Assembly: GCF_000482485.1 (NCBI RefSeq)
Contig: NZ_KI519436.1
Location: 106,986 to 170,985 of the forward strand
Direction of reading: 5' to 3'
Origin: Paucisalibacillus globulus DSM 18846
Lineage (GTDB): Bacteria; Bacillota; Bacilli; Bacillales; Amphibacillaceae
Length of the DNA stretch: 64,000 nt
This document shows, piece after piece, positions 7,926 to 19,098 of this stretch. The translations under genes were made by a program, and so were the position numbers. The first letter of the stretch is position 1, and every line of letters begins with the position of its first letter. Below the pieces are notes generated by a model. That model had not been told where the DNA came from, did no database searches, and saw only the letters and a program-made list of their open reading frames with translations.

Positions 7926-9217
7926 TAGGACGATATACGAGAGAAGAAATGGGAAGTATTTGGACAGAAGAAAACAAATTCAAGTCCTGGTTAGAAGTAG
8001 AAATCCTTGCCTGTGAAGCCTGGAGTGAACTAGGTGTTATTCCGAAAGAAGCAGTAAAACAGCTACGAATGAACGCTTCGTTTGATATAGACCGAATTTA
8101 TGAAATAGAAGAAGATACAAAACATGATGTAGTGGCATTTACTCGTGCTGTTTCAGAATCACTAGGTGAAGAGCGTAAATGGGTTCATTACGGTTTAACT
8201 TCTACAGATGTTGTTGACACGGCACTATCGTATCTTCTAAAACAGGCAAATGAAATCATTCGTAAAGACCTACATAGTATGATTGGCATCCTTAAAGATA
8301 AAGCAATCGAGCATAAGCATACTGTAATGATGGGGAGAACGCATGGAGTACATGCAGAGCCAACAACATTTGGATTAAAGCTTGCATTATGGTATGAGGA
8401 AATGAAACGAAACTTAGAACGTTTTGAATTAGCTGCTAAAACCATAGAGTTTGGAAAGCTATCCGGTGCAGTTGGAACGTATGCGAATATAGATCCATTT
8501 GTGGAACAATATGTTTGTGAAAACCTTGGTTTAACACCAGCACCGGTATCTACACAAACATTACAACGGGACCGTCATGCAGCATATATTTCAACACTTG
8601 CATTGATTGCATCGTCCATAGAAAAATTCGCAACTGAAGTTCGTGGATTACAAAAAACAGAGACTCGTGAAGTAGAGGAGTCTTTTGCTAAAGGCCAAAA
8701 AGGTTCATCAGCAATGCCTCATAAACGCAACCCAATTGGATCGGAAAATATGACTGGAATGGCAAGAGTTATTCGTGGTTATATGGTGACAGCCTATGAA
8801 AATGTGTCACTTTGGCATGAACGTGATATTTCCCATTCATCAGCAGAAAGAGTTATTTTACCGGATGCTACCATTGCTATTAATTATATGCTGAATCGTT
8901 TCGGAAACATCGTAAAGAACTTAACCGTTTTTCCTGAAAATATGAAGCGCAATATGGACAAAACATATGGTGTTATTTTCTCACAGCGAGTGCTTCTTGC
9001 ACTAATTGATAACGGAATGAGCCGTGAAGAAGCTTATGATTTGGTTCAGCCTAAAGCAATGAAAGCATGGGAAACAGAAACTCATTTCAAAGAGCTTGTA
9101 AAAAATGATAATCATATTACTGTATTATTATCGGAAGAGGAAATAGAAGATTGCTTTGATTATACGTACCATTTAAAAAACGTTGATGCAATTTTTGAGC
9201 GCATCGGCTTAAACTGA
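7922..9217 (+). CDS. purB: adenylosuccinate lyase
   Basis: A 431-residue member of the fumarase/aspartase superfamily. It acts twice in purine synthesis: SAICAR to AICAR plus fumarate, and adenylosuccinate to AMP plus fumarate. The superfamily signature [10 protein letters not shown] is present (about 262-271), with the catalytic-histidine regions [10 protein letters not shown] and TSTDVVDTA. The GTG start at 7922 overlaps the purK stop as GTGA and follows TGAGGAGG. Gene order KBC is as in B. subtilis. Confidence 0.97.
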   Translation: MIGRYTREEMGSIWTEENKFKSWLEVEILACEAWSELGVIPKEAVKQLRMNASFDIDRIYEIEEDTKHDVVAFTRAVSESLGEERKWVHYGLTSTDVVDTALSYLLKQANEIIRKDLHSMIGILKDKAIEHKHTVMMGRTHGVHAEPTTFGLKLALWYEEMKRNLERFELAAKTIEFGKLSGAVGTYANIDPFVEQYVCENLGLTPAPVSTQTLQRDRHAAYISTLALIASSIEKFATEVRGLQKTETREVEESFAKGQKGSSAMPHKRNPIGSENMTGMARVIRGYMVTAYENVSLWHERDISHSSAERVILPDATIAINYMLNRFGNIVKNLTVFPENMKRNMDKTYGVIFSQRVLLALIDNGMSREEAYDLVQPKAMKAWETETHFKELVKNDNHITVLLSEEEIEDCFDYTYHLKNVDAIFERIGLN

Positions 9218-9228
9218 GGTGTTAAAGC

Positions 9229-9942
9229 ATGAAGGCAGAGCTATTATACGAAGGGAAAGCAAAGAAAGTTTATCGTTCTTCCACAGATTCTGAGAAGCTA
9301 GTTTTATCTTATAAAAATGATGCGACAGCTTTTAACGGAAAGAAAAAGGAAAGTTTTCTTGGAAAAGGAAAATTAAACAATGAAATATCTTCCTTGATTT
9401 TCCCGTATCTTCATGAACGTGGAATCAAGAGTCATTTTGTAAAAAGGCTAAATGAAACAGAACAGTTAGTAATGGAAACAAAAATTATTCCACTAGAGGT
9501 CGTTGTTCGAAATTTGGCAACAGGAAGCATTACAAAACGATTAGGATTCAAGGAAAAAACTCCTTTTACTCCTGCGCTAGTGGAGCTATTCTATAAAGAT
9601 GATAAGTTAGACGATCCTTTGATTAATGATGACCATGCGCTGCTTTTGACGGATATAACCTTGAAGGAATTGCGAGAGATAAAGGTAAAAGCATTAGAGA
9701 TTAATACGGTATTACGTGAATTCTTTTATACTAGCAATCTTAAACTAGTAGATTTTAAGCTAGAGTTTGGTCGATTACCGGATGGGAAAATTGTATTATC
9801 TGATGAAATTTCCCCGGATACTTGCCGTTTATGGGACTTAGAAACGAATGCCAAAATGGATAAGGATGTTTTTCGCCAAGGCACTGGGGATTTAGTAACC
9901 GTTTATCAACAAATACTACAGCGACTGGAGGCAAGGATATGA
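9229..9942 (+). CDS. purC: SAICAR synthetase
   Basis: A 237-residue phosphoribosylaminoimidazole-succinocarboxamide synthase joining CAIR and aspartate with ATP. Visible family motifs are YEGKAKKVY at the N-terminus, the nucleotide-binding region YKNDATAFNGKK, VRNLATGS, LVDFKLEFGR and the signature DEISPDTCRLWD near 190. The ATG at 9229 has GAGGTG upstream. Its stop overlaps the purS start by 4 nt (ATGA). Length is normal for the short bacterial form. Confidence 0.97.
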   Translation: MKAELLYEGKAKKVYRSSTDSEKLVLSYKNDATAFNGKKKESFLGKGKLNNEISSLIFPYLHERGIKSHFVKRLNETEQLVMETKIIPLEVVVRNLATGSITKRLGFKEKTPFTPALVELFYKDDKLDDPLINDDHALLLTDITLKELREIKVKALEINTVLREFFYTSNLKLVDFKLEFGRLPDGKIVLSDEISPDTCRLWDLETNAKMDKDVFRQGTGDLVTVYQQILQRLEARI

Positions 9943-10190
9943 GGAAAGTGACCGTATTTATTACATTAAAACAGGGTGTACTTGATCCACAAGGAAAACA
10001 GGTTCAAGAATCATTGAATGTTCTAGGCTATAAGGAGGTTCAAGAGGCCCGTGTTGGAAAGTACGTGGAACTGCAAGTAGAAGATGGACCGAATATTGAA
10101 GCGCGGGTTCAAGAAATGTGCGATAAACTACTTGCCAATCCAGTAATAGAGGACTACCACTTTGATGTGGAGGAGGCTGTTCACTCGTGA
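9939..10190 (+). CDS. purS: FGAM synthase subunit PurS
   Basis: An 83-residue small subunit of the three-part phosphoribosylformylglycinamidine synthase. It bridges the glutaminase PurQ and the synthetase PurL and helps form the ammonia channel in bacilli. It begins [18 protein letters not shown], the usual PurS start, and has the ferredoxin-like alpha/beta pattern. It overlaps purC and purQ by 4 nt on each side, so the subunits are likely made in step. Confidence 0.95.
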   Translation: MRKVTVFITLKQGVLDPQGKQVQESLNVLGYKEVQEARVGKYVELQVEDGPNIEARVQEMCDKLLANPVIEDYHFDVEEAVHS

Positions 10191-10873
10191 GGTTTGCAGT
10201 AATTGTTTTCCCAGGTTCGAATTGTGATCGTGATATGTATCATGCGGTGAAAGATGTCCTTGGTGAAGAGGCGGATTTAGTCTGGTATCAAAATAGTAAT
10301 CTAGAGAACTATGATGGAATTCTTTTACCTGGTGGATTTTCTTATGGTGATTATCTTCGTACTGGTGCGGTAGCAGCAACATCAGATGTGATGAATCAGG
10401 TGAAGAAGCATGCACGGAATGGTAAACCAATTCTTGGCGTGTGCAATGGATTTCAAATTTTAACCGAGGCTGGACTACTCCCCGGTGCATTAATGCAAAA
10501 CAAAAAGCTTTCGTTTATGTGTCATCAAGAAGAGTTGGTCGTTGAAAATAACGAGACAATATTTACTAGAGGATTTGAAAAAGGGGAAGTTGTACGTTTT
10601 CCAATTGCACATGGTGAGGGGAATTACTACTGTAATTCGGAAACGTTATCCGAATTACAAACAAATGACCAAATTGTATTTACGTATCGAAATAATCCTA
10701 ATGGATCGGTAGAAAATATTGCAGGAATTATCAACAAGCATGGAAATGTATTGGGAATGATGCCACATCCAGAGCGTGCAGTGGAGGCGCTTCTTGGTAG
10801 TAATGATGGATTGAAGCTTTTTCAATCACTCGTGAAAAATTGGAGGGAGTCTTATTATGTTACAAACGCATGA
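10187..10873 (+). CDS. purQ: FGAM synthase glutaminase subunit PurQ
   Basis: A 228-residue class I glutamine amidotransferase that supplies ammonia to PurL. The nucleophile is Cys86 in GVCNGFQIL; the oxyanion strand is [13 protein letters not shown], and the His-Glu pair is in MMPHPERA near the C-terminus. The GTG start at 10187 overlaps purS by 4 nt, and the end overlaps purL by 17 nt. Confidence 0.96.
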   Translation: MRFAVIVFPGSNCDRDMYHAVKDVLGEEADLVWYQNSNLENYDGILLPGGFSYGDYLRTGAVAATSDVMNQVKKHARNGKPILGVCNGFQILTEAGLLPGALMQNKKLSFMCHQEELVVENNETIFTRGFEKGEVVRFPIAHGEGNYYCNSETLSELQTNDQIVFTYRNNPNGSVENIAGIINKHGNVLGMMPHPERAVEALLGSNDGLKLFQSLVKNWRESYYVTNA

Positions 10874-13076
10874 GATTAGTCCAGAACAAATTGAATCGGA
10901 AGGGATTTATCAAGAAATGGGACTGAGCGATTCTGAATTTGAAATGATAAAGAAGATCTTAGGTCGCCTTCCGAATTTTACAGAGACAGGTATTTTTTCT
11001 GTTATGTGGTCTGAACATTGTAGCTATAAGACTTCCAAGCCATTATTGAGGAAATTCCCAACTAAGGCTCCTCATGTACTACAGGGACCTGGTGAGGGAG
11101 CAGGGATAATCGATATTGGTGATAATCAAGCAGTTGTTTTTAAAATAGAAAGTCATAACCATCCATCAGCAGTAGAACCATACCAAGGAGCAGCAACTGG
11201 TGTTGGTGGGATAATTCGTGATGTGTTTTCAATGGGTGCTAGACCAATTGCATTAATGAACTCCCTTCGTTTTGGAAATTTAACGTCAAATCGTGTGAAA
11301 TATTTATTTTCAGAAGTAGTAAGTGGTATCGCTGGATATGGAAATTGTGTTGGTATTCCAACTGTTGGTGGAGAGGTACAGTTCGATGATTCGTATGAAG
11401 ATAATCCACTGGTCAATGCAATGTGTATTGGGCTAATTAACCATGACGATATACAGAAAGGTGTTGCAGCAGGGATTGGAAACACTGTGATTTATGCTGG
11501 GGCACCGACTGGTCGTGATGGTATTCATGGTGCTACATTTGCCTCTGATGATTTGGCAGAAGACGCAACGAAGGACCGCCCTGCCGTTCAAGTTGGCGAT
11601 CCATTTATGGAAAAGTTACTGATTGAGGCTTGCTTGGAAGTGATACATTCTGATGCGCTAGTTGGTATGCAGGATATGGGGGCAGCAGGCCTTACTTCTT
11701 CAGCCAGTGAAATGGCAAGTAAAGCAGGAACTGGCATGGAGATGGATTTAGATTTAGTACCACAACGTGAAGAGCATATGACTGCTTATGAATTAATGCT
11801 TTCAGAATCTCAAGAGCGCATGCTATTAGTTGTGAAAAAAGGTAGAGAGAAAGAAATTATTGATGTATTTACACATTACGGCCTATCAGCAGTTGCTGTT
11901 GGTCACGTCATAGAGGGAAATGTATTCCGTATCATACAGCATGGTGAGGTACAGGCTGAAATTCCTGTTGATGCATTAGCAGAAGAAGCCCCTGTCTATT
12001 ATTTGCCATCTCAAGAGGCGACGTATTACCAAGAGTTTCAGAAGATTAGGAATAAAGTACCAGTTGTCGATAATTATGGTGATACACTGAAGAGGTTATT
12101 ACAACAACCAACTATCGCAAGTAAGGAATGGGTTTATGACCAATATGATTCCATGGTGCAAACGAATACGGTTAATGGACCGGGATCGGATGCGGCAGTT
12201 GTCCGAATTAAAGGAACGAATAAGTCACTTGCGATTACAACCGACTGTAATTCTCGATATATTTATTTAGACCCTGAAATAGGTGGAAAGATTGCAGTTG
12301 CTGAAGCGGCACGAAATATCGTTTGTTCCGGTGCCCGTCCACTTGGAATAACCGATGGCTTGAATTTTGGAAATCCAACCAATCCTGAAGTGTTTTGGCA
12401 AATGGAGAAAAGTGTGGAAGGAATAAGCGCAGCTTGTGACGCACTCGGTACCCCAGTAATTAGTGGAAATGTGTCGCTATATAACCAATCTAAAGGAAAA
12501 GCAATTTTCCCAACTCCTATCGTAGGTATGGTTGGATTACATGAGTCACTGGAGCATATTACACCGAGCTTTTTCCAGTCAGCAGGTGATTTGATTTACG
12601 TAATTGGAGAAACAAAGCATGAGTTTGGTGGAAGTGAACTTCAGAATATGCTAGAAGGAAGCTACCAAGGCAGAGCACCTGAGATTGATTTAGCGATAGA
12701 GGCAAATCGTCAAGCACAATTGCTTCAAGCAATCCAGCAAGGCCTAGTCGTTTCGGCGCATGATCTTGCAGAAGGTGGACTTGGAGTTGCCTTAGCTGAG
12801 AGTTTATTTTCAAACACTTCACTAGGGGCAGACATTCAGCTAGATGGAGATACGACTACTGCATTATTTAGTGAAACACAATCCCGTTTTTTAATTAGTA
12901 TAAAGGCGGAAAATCAAGTAGCTTTTGAAAAGGCTGTTGATGATGCAGGTGCAATTGGTGTTGTAACGGAAGAAGGTAATTTAACAATCCGAAATCAAGA
13001 GGGATTTATTTTGACAGAGAAAGTAGCAGATTTAGAGAGCCTTTGGAAAGGGGCAATCCCATGCTTGCTGAAATGA
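10857..13076 (+). CDS. purL: FGAM synthase synthetase subunit PurL
   Basis: A 739-residue small-type PurL. It converts FGAR to FGAM with ATP and ammonia delivered from PurQ. It has the duplicated PurM-like fold: the first half holds [12 protein letters not shown] and the metal-binding [12 protein letters not shown], and the second holds [14 protein letters not shown] and [16 protein letters not shown]. The ATG at 10857 has GGAGGG upstream, inside the purQ end. The length fits Gram-positive PurL, which needs separate PurS and PurQ. Confidence 0.97.
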   Translation: MLQTHEISPEQIESEGIYQEMGLSDSEFEMIKKILGRLPNFTETGIFSVMWSEHCSYKTSKPLLRKFPTKAPHVLQGPGEGAGIIDIGDNQAVVFKIESHNHPSAVEPYQGAATGVGGIIRDVFSMGARPIALMNSLRFGNLTSNRVKYLFSEVVSGIAGYGNCVGIPTVGGEVQFDDSYEDNPLVNAMCIGLINHDDIQKGVAAGIGNTVIYAGAPTGRDGIHGATFASDDLAEDATKDRPAVQVGDPFMEKLLIEACLEVIHSDALVGMQDMGAAGLTSSASEMASKAGTGMEMDLDLVPQREEHMTAYELMLSESQERMLLVVKKGREKEIIDVFTHYGLSAVAVGHVIEGNVFRIIQHGEVQAEIPVDALAEEAPVYYLPSQEATYYQEFQKIRNKVPVVDNYGDTLKRLLQQPTIASKEWVYDQYDSMVQTNTVNGPGSDAAVVRIKGTNKSLAITTDCNSRYIYLDPEIGGKIAVAEAARNIVCSGARPLGITDGLNFGNPTNPEVFWQMEKSVEGISAACDALGTPVISGNVSLYNQSKGKAIFPTPIVGMVGLHESLEHITPSFFQSAGDLIYVIGETKHEFGGSELQNMLEGSYQGRAPEIDLAIEANRQAQLLQAIQQGLVVSAHDLAEGGLGVALAESLFSNTSLGADIQLDGDTTTALFSETQSRFLISIKAENQVAFEKAVDDAGAIGVVTEEGNLTIRNQEGFILTEKVADLESLWKGAIPCLLK

Positions 13077-14470
13077 GAGGCTTAAATGAAGAGTGTGGTG
13101 TTTTTGGAATTTGGGGTCATGAAAAGGCAGCAGAGTTAACATACTATGGGTTGCATGCTCTACAGCATCGTGGTCAAGAAGGTGCTGGTGTTGTGACGTC
13201 AGATGGCCATGAACTAAAGCTTCATAAAGGGCAAGGGCTAGTTAATGATGTGTTTAAGCGATTTGACTTTTCGAAACTACAGGGAAATGCAGCAATAGGT
13301 CATGTTCGATATGCAACACAAGGGGAGAGAACCATTGATAACGTGCAACCACTCCTTTTTCGTTCCCAAACTGGAAGTGTCTCTCTAGCGCATAACGGTA
13401 ACATCATGAATGCTTATAAGTTACGTGGCGAACTAGAAGGCGCAGGTAGTATTTTACAGACTTCCTCGGATTCAGAGGTACTTGCTCATCTATTGAAAAG
13501 GAACGGAAATATGGATTTTATTTCGGCATTAAAAAATGCTTTACAACAATTGGTAGGAGCGTATGCCTTTGTACTACTATTGGAAAACAGTATGCATATT
13601 GCACTTGATCCTAGAGGTTTAAGACCGTTATCGATTGGTAGATTAGGAGATGCCTATGTTGTAGCTTCAGAGACTTCTGCCTTTGATATTATTGGTGCCA
13701 CGTTTGAAAGGGAAGTTTTACCGGGTGAGCTGATAACAATTACGGAATCCGGACTAGAATCGACTCGATTTGCCATACAGGAAAAACGTGCATTATGTGC
13801 GATGGAATATGTGTATTTTTCGCGTCCAGACAGTAACTTGAATCATGTAAATGTTCATGCTTCACGCAAGAAAATGGGAATAGAACTGGCAAAAGAAGCA
13901 CCTGTAGAAGCAGATGTTGTGACAGGAGTTCCGGATTCTAGTATTTCTGCAGCAATTGGCTATGCGGAACAAAGTGGAATCCCATATGAAATTGGCTTAA
14001 TCAAAAATCGGTATATTGGTAGAACATTCATTCAGCCTTCTCAGGAACTTCGTGAGCAAGGAGTAAAAATGAAGCTATCCCCGGTTCGAGGGATTGTGGA
14101 AGGAAAACGAGTTATTATGATTGACGATTCCATCGTTCGTGGAACGACTTGTAAGCGAATTGTTCGAATGCTAAAGGATGCTGGGGCTAAAGAGGTCCAT
14201 GTGAGGATTGCCTCACCGTCCATAACGAATCCATGTTATTACGGAATTGATATGTCGACGAAGAAAGAATTGATTGCTGCTAATTTTTCATTAGATGAGA
14301 TATGTGATTTGATTGGTGCGGATAGTTTGGCTTATTTATCAAGTGTTGGTCTTGAGAGGGCTATTGTATCGGATGATTCCATTAATCAAGGTATTTGTAT
14401 GGCATGTATGACTGGAAATTATCCCGTTACAGAAGAAGGACAATTAGAAATTTCCTATTCGAGGTGTTAA
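13061..14470 (+). CDS. purF: amidophosphoribosyltransferase
   Basis: A 469-residue first enzyme of the pathway, converting PRPP and glutamine to phosphoribosylamine. The predicted 11-residue propeptide [11 protein letters not shown] is followed by Cys12, the N-terminal nucleophile (CGVFGIWG). The PRPP-binding motif [13 protein letters not shown] lies near 345. Cysteines in [13 protein letters not shown] and near the C-terminus (GICMACM) fit the Fe-S ligands of the B. subtilis-type enzyme. ATG 13061 with AAAGGGG upstream overlaps purL by 16 nt. An upstream TTG at 13043 would add residues before the conserved propeptide and is rejected. Confidence 0.97.
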   Translation: MLAEMRGLNEECGVFGIWGHEKAAELTYYGLHALQHRGQEGAGVVTSDGHELKLHKGQGLVNDVFKRFDFSKLQGNAAIGHVRYATQGERTIDNVQPLLFRSQTGSVSLAHNGNIMNAYKLRGELEGAGSILQTSSDSEVLAHLLKRNGNMDFISALKNALQQLVGAYAFVLLLENSMHIALDPRGLRPLSIGRLGDAYVVASETSAFDIIGATFEREVLPGELITITESGLESTRFAIQEKRALCAMEYVYFSRPDSNLNHVNVHASRKKMGIELAKEAPVEADVVTGVPDSSISAAIGYAEQSGIPYEIGLIKNRYIGRTFIQPSQELREQGVKMKLSPVRGIVEGKRVIMIDDSIVRGTTCKRIVRMLKDAGAKEVHVRIASPSITNPCYYGIDMSTKKELIAANFSLDEICDLIGADSLAYLSSVGLERAIVSDDSINQGICMACMTGNYPVTEEGQLEISYSRC

Positions 14471-14483
14471 GGAGAGTGTCAAA

Positions 14484-15506
14484 GTGACGAATGTATATAA
14501 GGCAGCTGGGGTCAATGTAGAGGCTGGTTACGAAGCGGTAGAACGAATGAAAAAGCATATCTCCAAAACAACTAGACCGGAAGTATTAGGAGAAATAGGC
14601 GCTTTTGCAGGACTATTTGAACTAACCGCTTTTCAGTATAACGAACCAGTGTTAGTTTCTGGTACAGATGGAGTTGGCACAAAGTTAAAACTTGCATTTG
14701 AGATGGATAAACATGACACGGTAGGCATTGACTTAGTTGCAATGTGTGTCAATGATATTGTGGCTCAAGGAGCTGAAGCTTTATTTTTCCTTGATTATAT
14801 AGCTTGTGGAAAAAATGACCCTGCTCGCATAGAACAAATTGTTGCTGGTGTTGCTAAGGGCTGTTCCTTGTCAGGAGCTGCACTGATTGGCGGAGAAACC
14901 GCTGAGATGCCTGGAATGTATGGGGAAAATGAATATGATCTAGCAGGTTTTGTAGTTGGAATTGCCGAGAAGTCAAAGTTGGTGACTGGTAAGGCGATTC
15001 AGGCGGGAGATATCGTGATTGGTCTTCCGTCAAGCGGTATCCACTCGAATGGATATTCTTTAGTAAGAAAGCTTGTTGCTGGAATGGAATTTAATGAGGT
15101 TTATCCAGGGCTAACAAAGTCACTTGGAGATTGGTTACTAGAGCCAACACGAATTTATGCTGGGCAGATAAAGCAATTGATGAATAAGGTGTCTGTAAAA
15201 GGAATCTCCCATATTACAGGTGGTGGATTCTACGAAAATATTCCAAGAATGTTACCGGAAGGGCTGGGTGTTGAAGTTAAAGTAGGAAGTTGGAAAATAC
15301 CTGAAATTTTTTCTTTCTTACAAACTATAGGTGAATACTCACATGAAGATATGTTTGGTGTTTTTAATATGGGCATTGGTATGGTAGTTGCAGTTGCAGA
15401 ATCAGATGTTGATACAGCTTTGTCAGTATTAATCGATTCAGGAGAAAATGCAACGGTCTTTGGGAAAGTTGTAGATAAAAGAGGGGTACATTTGTGTTAT
15501 GACTAA
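14484..15506 (+). CDS. purM: AIR synthetase
   Basis: A 340-residue phosphoribosylformylglycinamidine cyclo-ligase closing the imidazole ring (FGAM to AIR with ATP). Motifs include [15 protein letters not shown] near 57, [25 protein letters not shown] and [13 protein letters not shown]. The start is GTG 14484 after AAGGAGA. It overlaps purN by 8 nt. Confidence 0.97.
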   Translation: MTNVYKAAGVNVEAGYEAVERMKKHISKTTRPEVLGEIGAFAGLFELTAFQYNEPVLVSGTDGVGTKLKLAFEMDKHDTVGIDLVAMCVNDIVAQGAEALFFLDYIACGKNDPARIEQIVAGVAKGCSLSGAALIGGETAEMPGMYGENEYDLAGFVVGIAEKSKLVTGKAIQAGDIVIGLPSSGIHSNGYSLVRKLVAGMEFNEVYPGLTKSLGDWLLEPTRIYAGQIKQLMNKVSVKGISHITGGGFYENIPRMLPEGLGVEVKVGSWKIPEIFSFLQTIGEYSHEDMFGVFNMGIGMVVAVAESDVDTALSVLIDSGENATVFGKVVDKRGVHLCYD

Positions 15507-16074
15507 ACCAAAAGCAGCTGTTTTTGCTTCAGGAACGGGAAGTAATTTTGAAGCGATGATGACTTGTGAAAATCTAGCTTGTGAGATTGTTTTGTTAGTT
15601 TGTGATAAGCCTGGTGCTAGTGTTATAGAAAAGGCAGAATGTTTCGGTGTACAAACGTTTGTTTTAAATCCTAAAGACTTTGATTCAAAAGGGGATTACG
15701 AGGCTAACGTACTTCAATCTGTACTTGATGCGGGAGTTGAATGGATATTTCTAGCGGGCTATATGCGACTAGTTGGTCCTACCATATTACATACATATGA
15801 AGAGAAAATATTGAATATCCACCCATCATTACTTCCAGCTTTTCCTGGTAAGGATGCAATTAATCAGGCATATCTAGCTGGTGTTCATCAAACTGGTGTA
15901 ACGGTTCACTATATTGATGAAGGGATGGATACTGGTCCAATAATCGCACAGGAGCAAGTAGAAATTTTACCGGGAGATACTATTGAAGCTTTGAAAGACC
16001 GTATCCAGAAGGTGGAGCATATGTTGTACCCGGAAGTTATTAATTCTGTAGTAATGGAATGGTTGAAAGCATAA
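15499..16074 (+). CDS. purN: GAR transformylase (folate-dependent)
   Basis: A 191-residue phosphoribosylglycinamide formyltransferase using 10-formyl-THF. It has the N-terminal [13 protein letters not shown] loop and the formyltransferase signature [13 protein letters not shown], with catalytic His in that segment, followed by [19 protein letters not shown] carrying the catalytic aspartate. The ATG at 15499 lies inside purM. The 39-nt gap to purH carries a new AAGGAG site. Confidence 0.97.
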   Translation: MTKPKAAVFASGTGSNFEAMMTCENLACEIVLLVCDKPGASVIEKAECFGVQTFVLNPKDFDSKGDYEANVLQSVLDAGVEWIFLAGYMRLVGPTILHTYEEKILNIHPSLLPAFPGKDAINQAYLAGVHQTGVTVHYIDEGMDTGPIIAQEQVEILPGDTIEALKDRIQKVEHMLYPEVINSVVMEWLKA

Positions 16075-16113
16075 GCCCGATACCATAACAACAAAATACA
16101 AAGGAGTCCAATC

Positions 16114-17646
16114 ATGAAAAAACGTGCATTAATTAGTGTTTCAGATAAAAAACATATCATAGAATTTGCGCAAGGTTTAGTGGAACTAGACTTTGAGATT
16201 ATTTCAACTGGTGGAACATTAAAGGTACTTCAAGATGCTAGTATTCCTGCAATTGCCATTGATCAAGTTACAGGATTCCCAGAAATTCTAGATGGACGTG
16301 TAAAAACACTGCATCCGAATGTACATGGTGGGTTGTTAGCTAAACGCTCGGATCCAGACCACCTAATGCAACTAGAAGATAATCATATTGAACCTATCGA
16401 TATGGTTGTCGTGAATCTTTATCCTTTCAAGCAAACACTTGCCCGTGAAGGTGTATTAAAGGAAGAGATTATTGAGAATATTGATATTGGTGGTCCAACG
16501 ATGCTGCGTTCTGCTGCAAAGAATTATGCTGACATAACAGTAGTTGTCGATCCAAATGATTACGATTCTATTATCAAGGGATTTAAGACAGAGAGAATAG
16601 ACCTAGAATTCCGACAAAAATTAGCTGCGAAGGTATTCCGACATACTGCAAATTATGATGCGATGATAGCAAATTACTTTCTTACGCAAATAGAAGAAAA
16701 ATTTCCTGAAACCTATACTGTAACTTATGAAAAAGTTCAATCCCTACGTTATGGAGAGAATCCTCACCAGGAAGCAGCGTTTTACAAAAATCCAATTCAA
16801 AATGGCATGAGCCTTGCTACTGCTGAGCAATTGCATGGTAAAGAACTTTCATATAATAATATCCAGGATGCAAACGCTGCTGTTGAAACTTTAGCTGAGT
16901 ACAGCGAGCCTACAGCTGTAGCGGTGAAGCATATGAATCCTTGTGGTATTGGTATGGGTGAATCTATTGCGGATGCGTTCCGAATAGCGTTAGATGCGGA
17001 TCCTGTTTCTATTTTTGGTGGTATTGTTGCATTAAATCGTGAAGTAGATTCCTCTACTGCGGAGCAATTAAGTGAAATTTTCTTAGAGATTGTCATTGCA
17101 CCAAGTTTTTCTAAAAAAGCATTTGAAATTCTTACTAGTAAGAAAAATATTCGATTAGTAACAATGGATATGTCTCGTCCACATGAGGCATTGTATAAGC
17201 TGACAACCGTTGATGGTGGGGTGCTTTTACAAAATAAGGATGATGGTGTTATTGAAGGAAGTAATCTAGAGGTTGCAACAGAAAGAGTGCCCACTGATGA
17301 AGAAATGAAAGATCTCCTTTTTGCATGGAAGGCAGTTAAGCATGTGAAATCAAATGCGATTGTTTTGGCAAAAAATAAGCAAACAACTGGAATTGGAGCA
17401 GGGCAGATGAATCGTGTCGGTGCAGCTAAAATTGCTATAGAGCAAGCAGGTAAGAAGGCTTTTGGATCTGTTATGGCATCTGATGCATTTTTCCCAATGC
17501 CAGATACAGTTGAGGAAGCTATCAAATCGGGTGTTACTGCCATTATTCAGCCGGGTGGTTCAAAACGTGACCAGGAATCTATTGATGTATGTAATCAACA
17601 CGGAATTGCAATGGTGTACACAGGTATGCGTCATTTCAAACATTAA
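16114..17646 (+). CDS. purH: AICAR transformylase/IMP cyclohydrolase
   Basis: A 510-residue bifunctional enzyme for the last two steps to IMP. The N-terminal MGS-like cyclohydrolase domain (about 1-190) begins RALISVSDKKHIIEFAQGL and includes STGGT and DGRVKTLHP. The C-terminal transformylase domain includes SLRYGENPHQ, the catalytic VKHMNPCGIG near 269, and the NAIVLAKNKQT and GAGQMNRV segments. ATG 16114 follows AAAGGAG. Full length. Confidence 0.97.
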   Translation: MKKRALISVSDKKHIIEFAQGLVELDFEIISTGGTLKVLQDASIPAIAIDQVTGFPEILDGRVKTLHPNVHGGLLAKRSDPDHLMQLEDNHIEPIDMVVVNLYPFKQTLAREGVLKEEIIENIDIGGPTMLRSAAKNYADITVVVDPNDYDSIIKGFKTERIDLEFRQKLAAKVFRHTANYDAMIANYFLTQIEEKFPETYTVTYEKVQSLRYGENPHQEAAFYKNPIQNGMSLATAEQLHGKELSYNNIQDANAAVETLAEYSEPTAVAVKHMNPCGIGMGESIADAFRIALDADPVSIFGGIVALNREVDSSTAEQLSEIFLEIVIAPSFSKKAFEILTSKKNIRLVTMDMSRPHEALYKLTTVDGGVLLQNKDDGVIEGSNLEVATERVPTDEEMKDLLFAWKAVKHVKSNAIVLAKNKQTTGIGAGQMNRVGAAKIAIEQAGKKAFGSVMASDAFFPMPDTVEEAIKSGVTAIIQPGGSKRDQESIDVCNQHGIAMVYTGMRHFKH

Positions 17647-17660
17647 TAAGGGGGCTAATA

Positions 17661-18920
17661 ATGAACGTTCTTGTTGTTGGACGTGGTGGTCGTGAACATA
17701 GTATTGTAAAGAAACTTTCCGAAAGTGTGAAGGTTGATGAGCTTTTTGTTGCACCCGGTAATGCTGGAATGGAAAGTCATGCAACATGTGTACCAATTGA
17801 AGAAACGGAGCGTACTAAGCTCATAGATTTTGCGAAAAATAATCAAGTATCCCTTACCATTATTGGACCTGAGAATCCTCTATTGGATGGGCTAGCTGAT
17901 GCTTTTCAGGCAGAAGGATTGCGTGTGTTTGCACCTAGAAGAGAAGCGGCATTAATTGAAGGAAGTAAAAGTTTTGCAAAGGAATTAATGATGAAATATC
18001 AGATTCCTACAGCAAGCTATGAAACATTTACCGATCCAATTGCGGCTAAGCAATATGTAAATGAAATTGGTGCTCCAATTGTTATTAAAGCGGATGGTCT
18101 AGCTGCTGGAAAAGGTGTAATAGTTGCTGAAACAAAGGAAATTGCTTTTCAAGCAATTGATGACATGCTAGTTTCCAAGACCTTCTCGGATGCTGGTGCT
18201 AAAGTTGTAGTGGAAGAATTTTTAGTTGGTAGTGAATTTTCCTTGATGGCCTTTGTTAACGGAGATAATGTTTATCCAATGATTCCAGCGAGAGACCATA
18301 AGCGTGCGTTTGATAATGATGAGGGTCCGAATACAGGTGGAATGGGTGCTTATGCTCCAGTAGCAGATATTACCGAAGATGTTATTGTTTATGCTACAAA
18401 AGAAATTTTGCAAAAGGCAGCATCTGGAATGGTGATGGAAGACCGTTCATTTACAGGAATACTTTATGCAGGACTGATCATGACAGATAACGGTCCAAAG
18501 GTAATTGAATTTAATGCTAGATTCGGAGATCCAGAAACACAAGTAGTATTACCACTTATGAAAAATGACCTATTACAAGTCCTATTAGATGTCCTTCACG
18601 GGAAGGATCCACAATTAGAATGGGAAGAGGAAACTTGTTTAGGTGTGGTGTTAGCTTCTTTTGGATATCCAGATGCGTACCGAAAAGGTGTAGTATTACC
18701 AGATATAGATGGTGATTCGTTTATTGTCTATGCAGGTGTAGAAGAATCTGATAATAGATTTGTTTCTACTGGTGGGCGTGTGCTGTTAGTAGGTGCGAAG
18801 GGAAAGACTTTGGGAGCTGCCAGTAGGTTAGTATATGAATGCATCCCATCAAATGAGGAGTTAGATGGTTTTTTCTATCGTACAGATATTGGAAAGATTG
18901 AAGAAGGCGCTCCTGGCTAA
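17661..18920 (+). CDS. purD: GAR synthetase
   Basis: A 419-residue ATP-grasp phosphoribosylamine-glycine ligase. The start VLVVGRGGREHSIVKKL differs from the common GGGGREH only by Arg in the loop. ATP-grasp motifs VIKADGLAAGKGV near 140 and IEFNARFGDPETQ near 290 are present. It is the last gene of the operon, which is complete for PRPP-to-IMP (E K B C S Q L F M N H D). ATG 17661 follows AAGGGGG. Confidence 0.97.
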   Translation: MNVLVVGRGGREHSIVKKLSESVKVDELFVAPGNAGMESHATCVPIEETERTKLIDFAKNNQVSLTIIGPENPLLDGLADAFQAEGLRVFAPRREAALIEGSKSFAKELMMKYQIPTASYETFTDPIAAKQYVNEIGAPIVIKADGLAAGKGVIVAETKEIAFQAIDDMLVSKTFSDAGAKVVVEEFLVGSEFSLMAFVNGDNVYPMIPARDHKRAFDNDEGPNTGGMGAYAPVADITEDVIVYATKEILQKAASGMVMEDRSFTGILYAGLIMTDNGPKVIEFNARFGDPETQVVLPLMKNDLLQVLLDVLHGKDPQLEWEEETCLGVVLASFGYPDAYRKGVVLPDIDGDSFIVYAGVEESDNRFVSTGGRVLLVGAKGKTLGAASRLVYECIPSNEELDGFFYRTDIGKIEEGAPG

Positions 18921-18936
18921 GGGCGTCTTCCTTCTG
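18903..18936 (+). terminator. probable pur operon terminator
   Basis: GAAGGCGC (18903-18910) pairs with GCGTCTTC (18923-18930), including one G-U pair, with a pyrimidine-rich CTTCTG tail. The 5' arm lies in the last purD codons. The T run is weak. Confidence 0.5.
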
Positions 18937-19056
18937 CTGGTGTAGGCTAATATAAACCATTTACTGGTACATCAACCGTTCCCTATCTCCCGAATGTTTC
19001 CTGTCACAATTTTTTCACTTTAATTAACAATAACTTTACAGTAATAAAGCGTGAAT

Positions 19057-19067
19057 TGTGGTACAAT
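19057..19067 (+). promoter_or_regulatory. extended -10 promoter of yerA
   Basis: GTGGTACAAT contains TGG just before TACAAT (19062-19067), an extended -10. No good -35 is visible at the normal distance. It lies 32 nt before the yerA start. Confidence 0.4.
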
Positions 19068-19098
19068 TGGAAAAAGAAAAAATTTGGAGAGTTGCCCT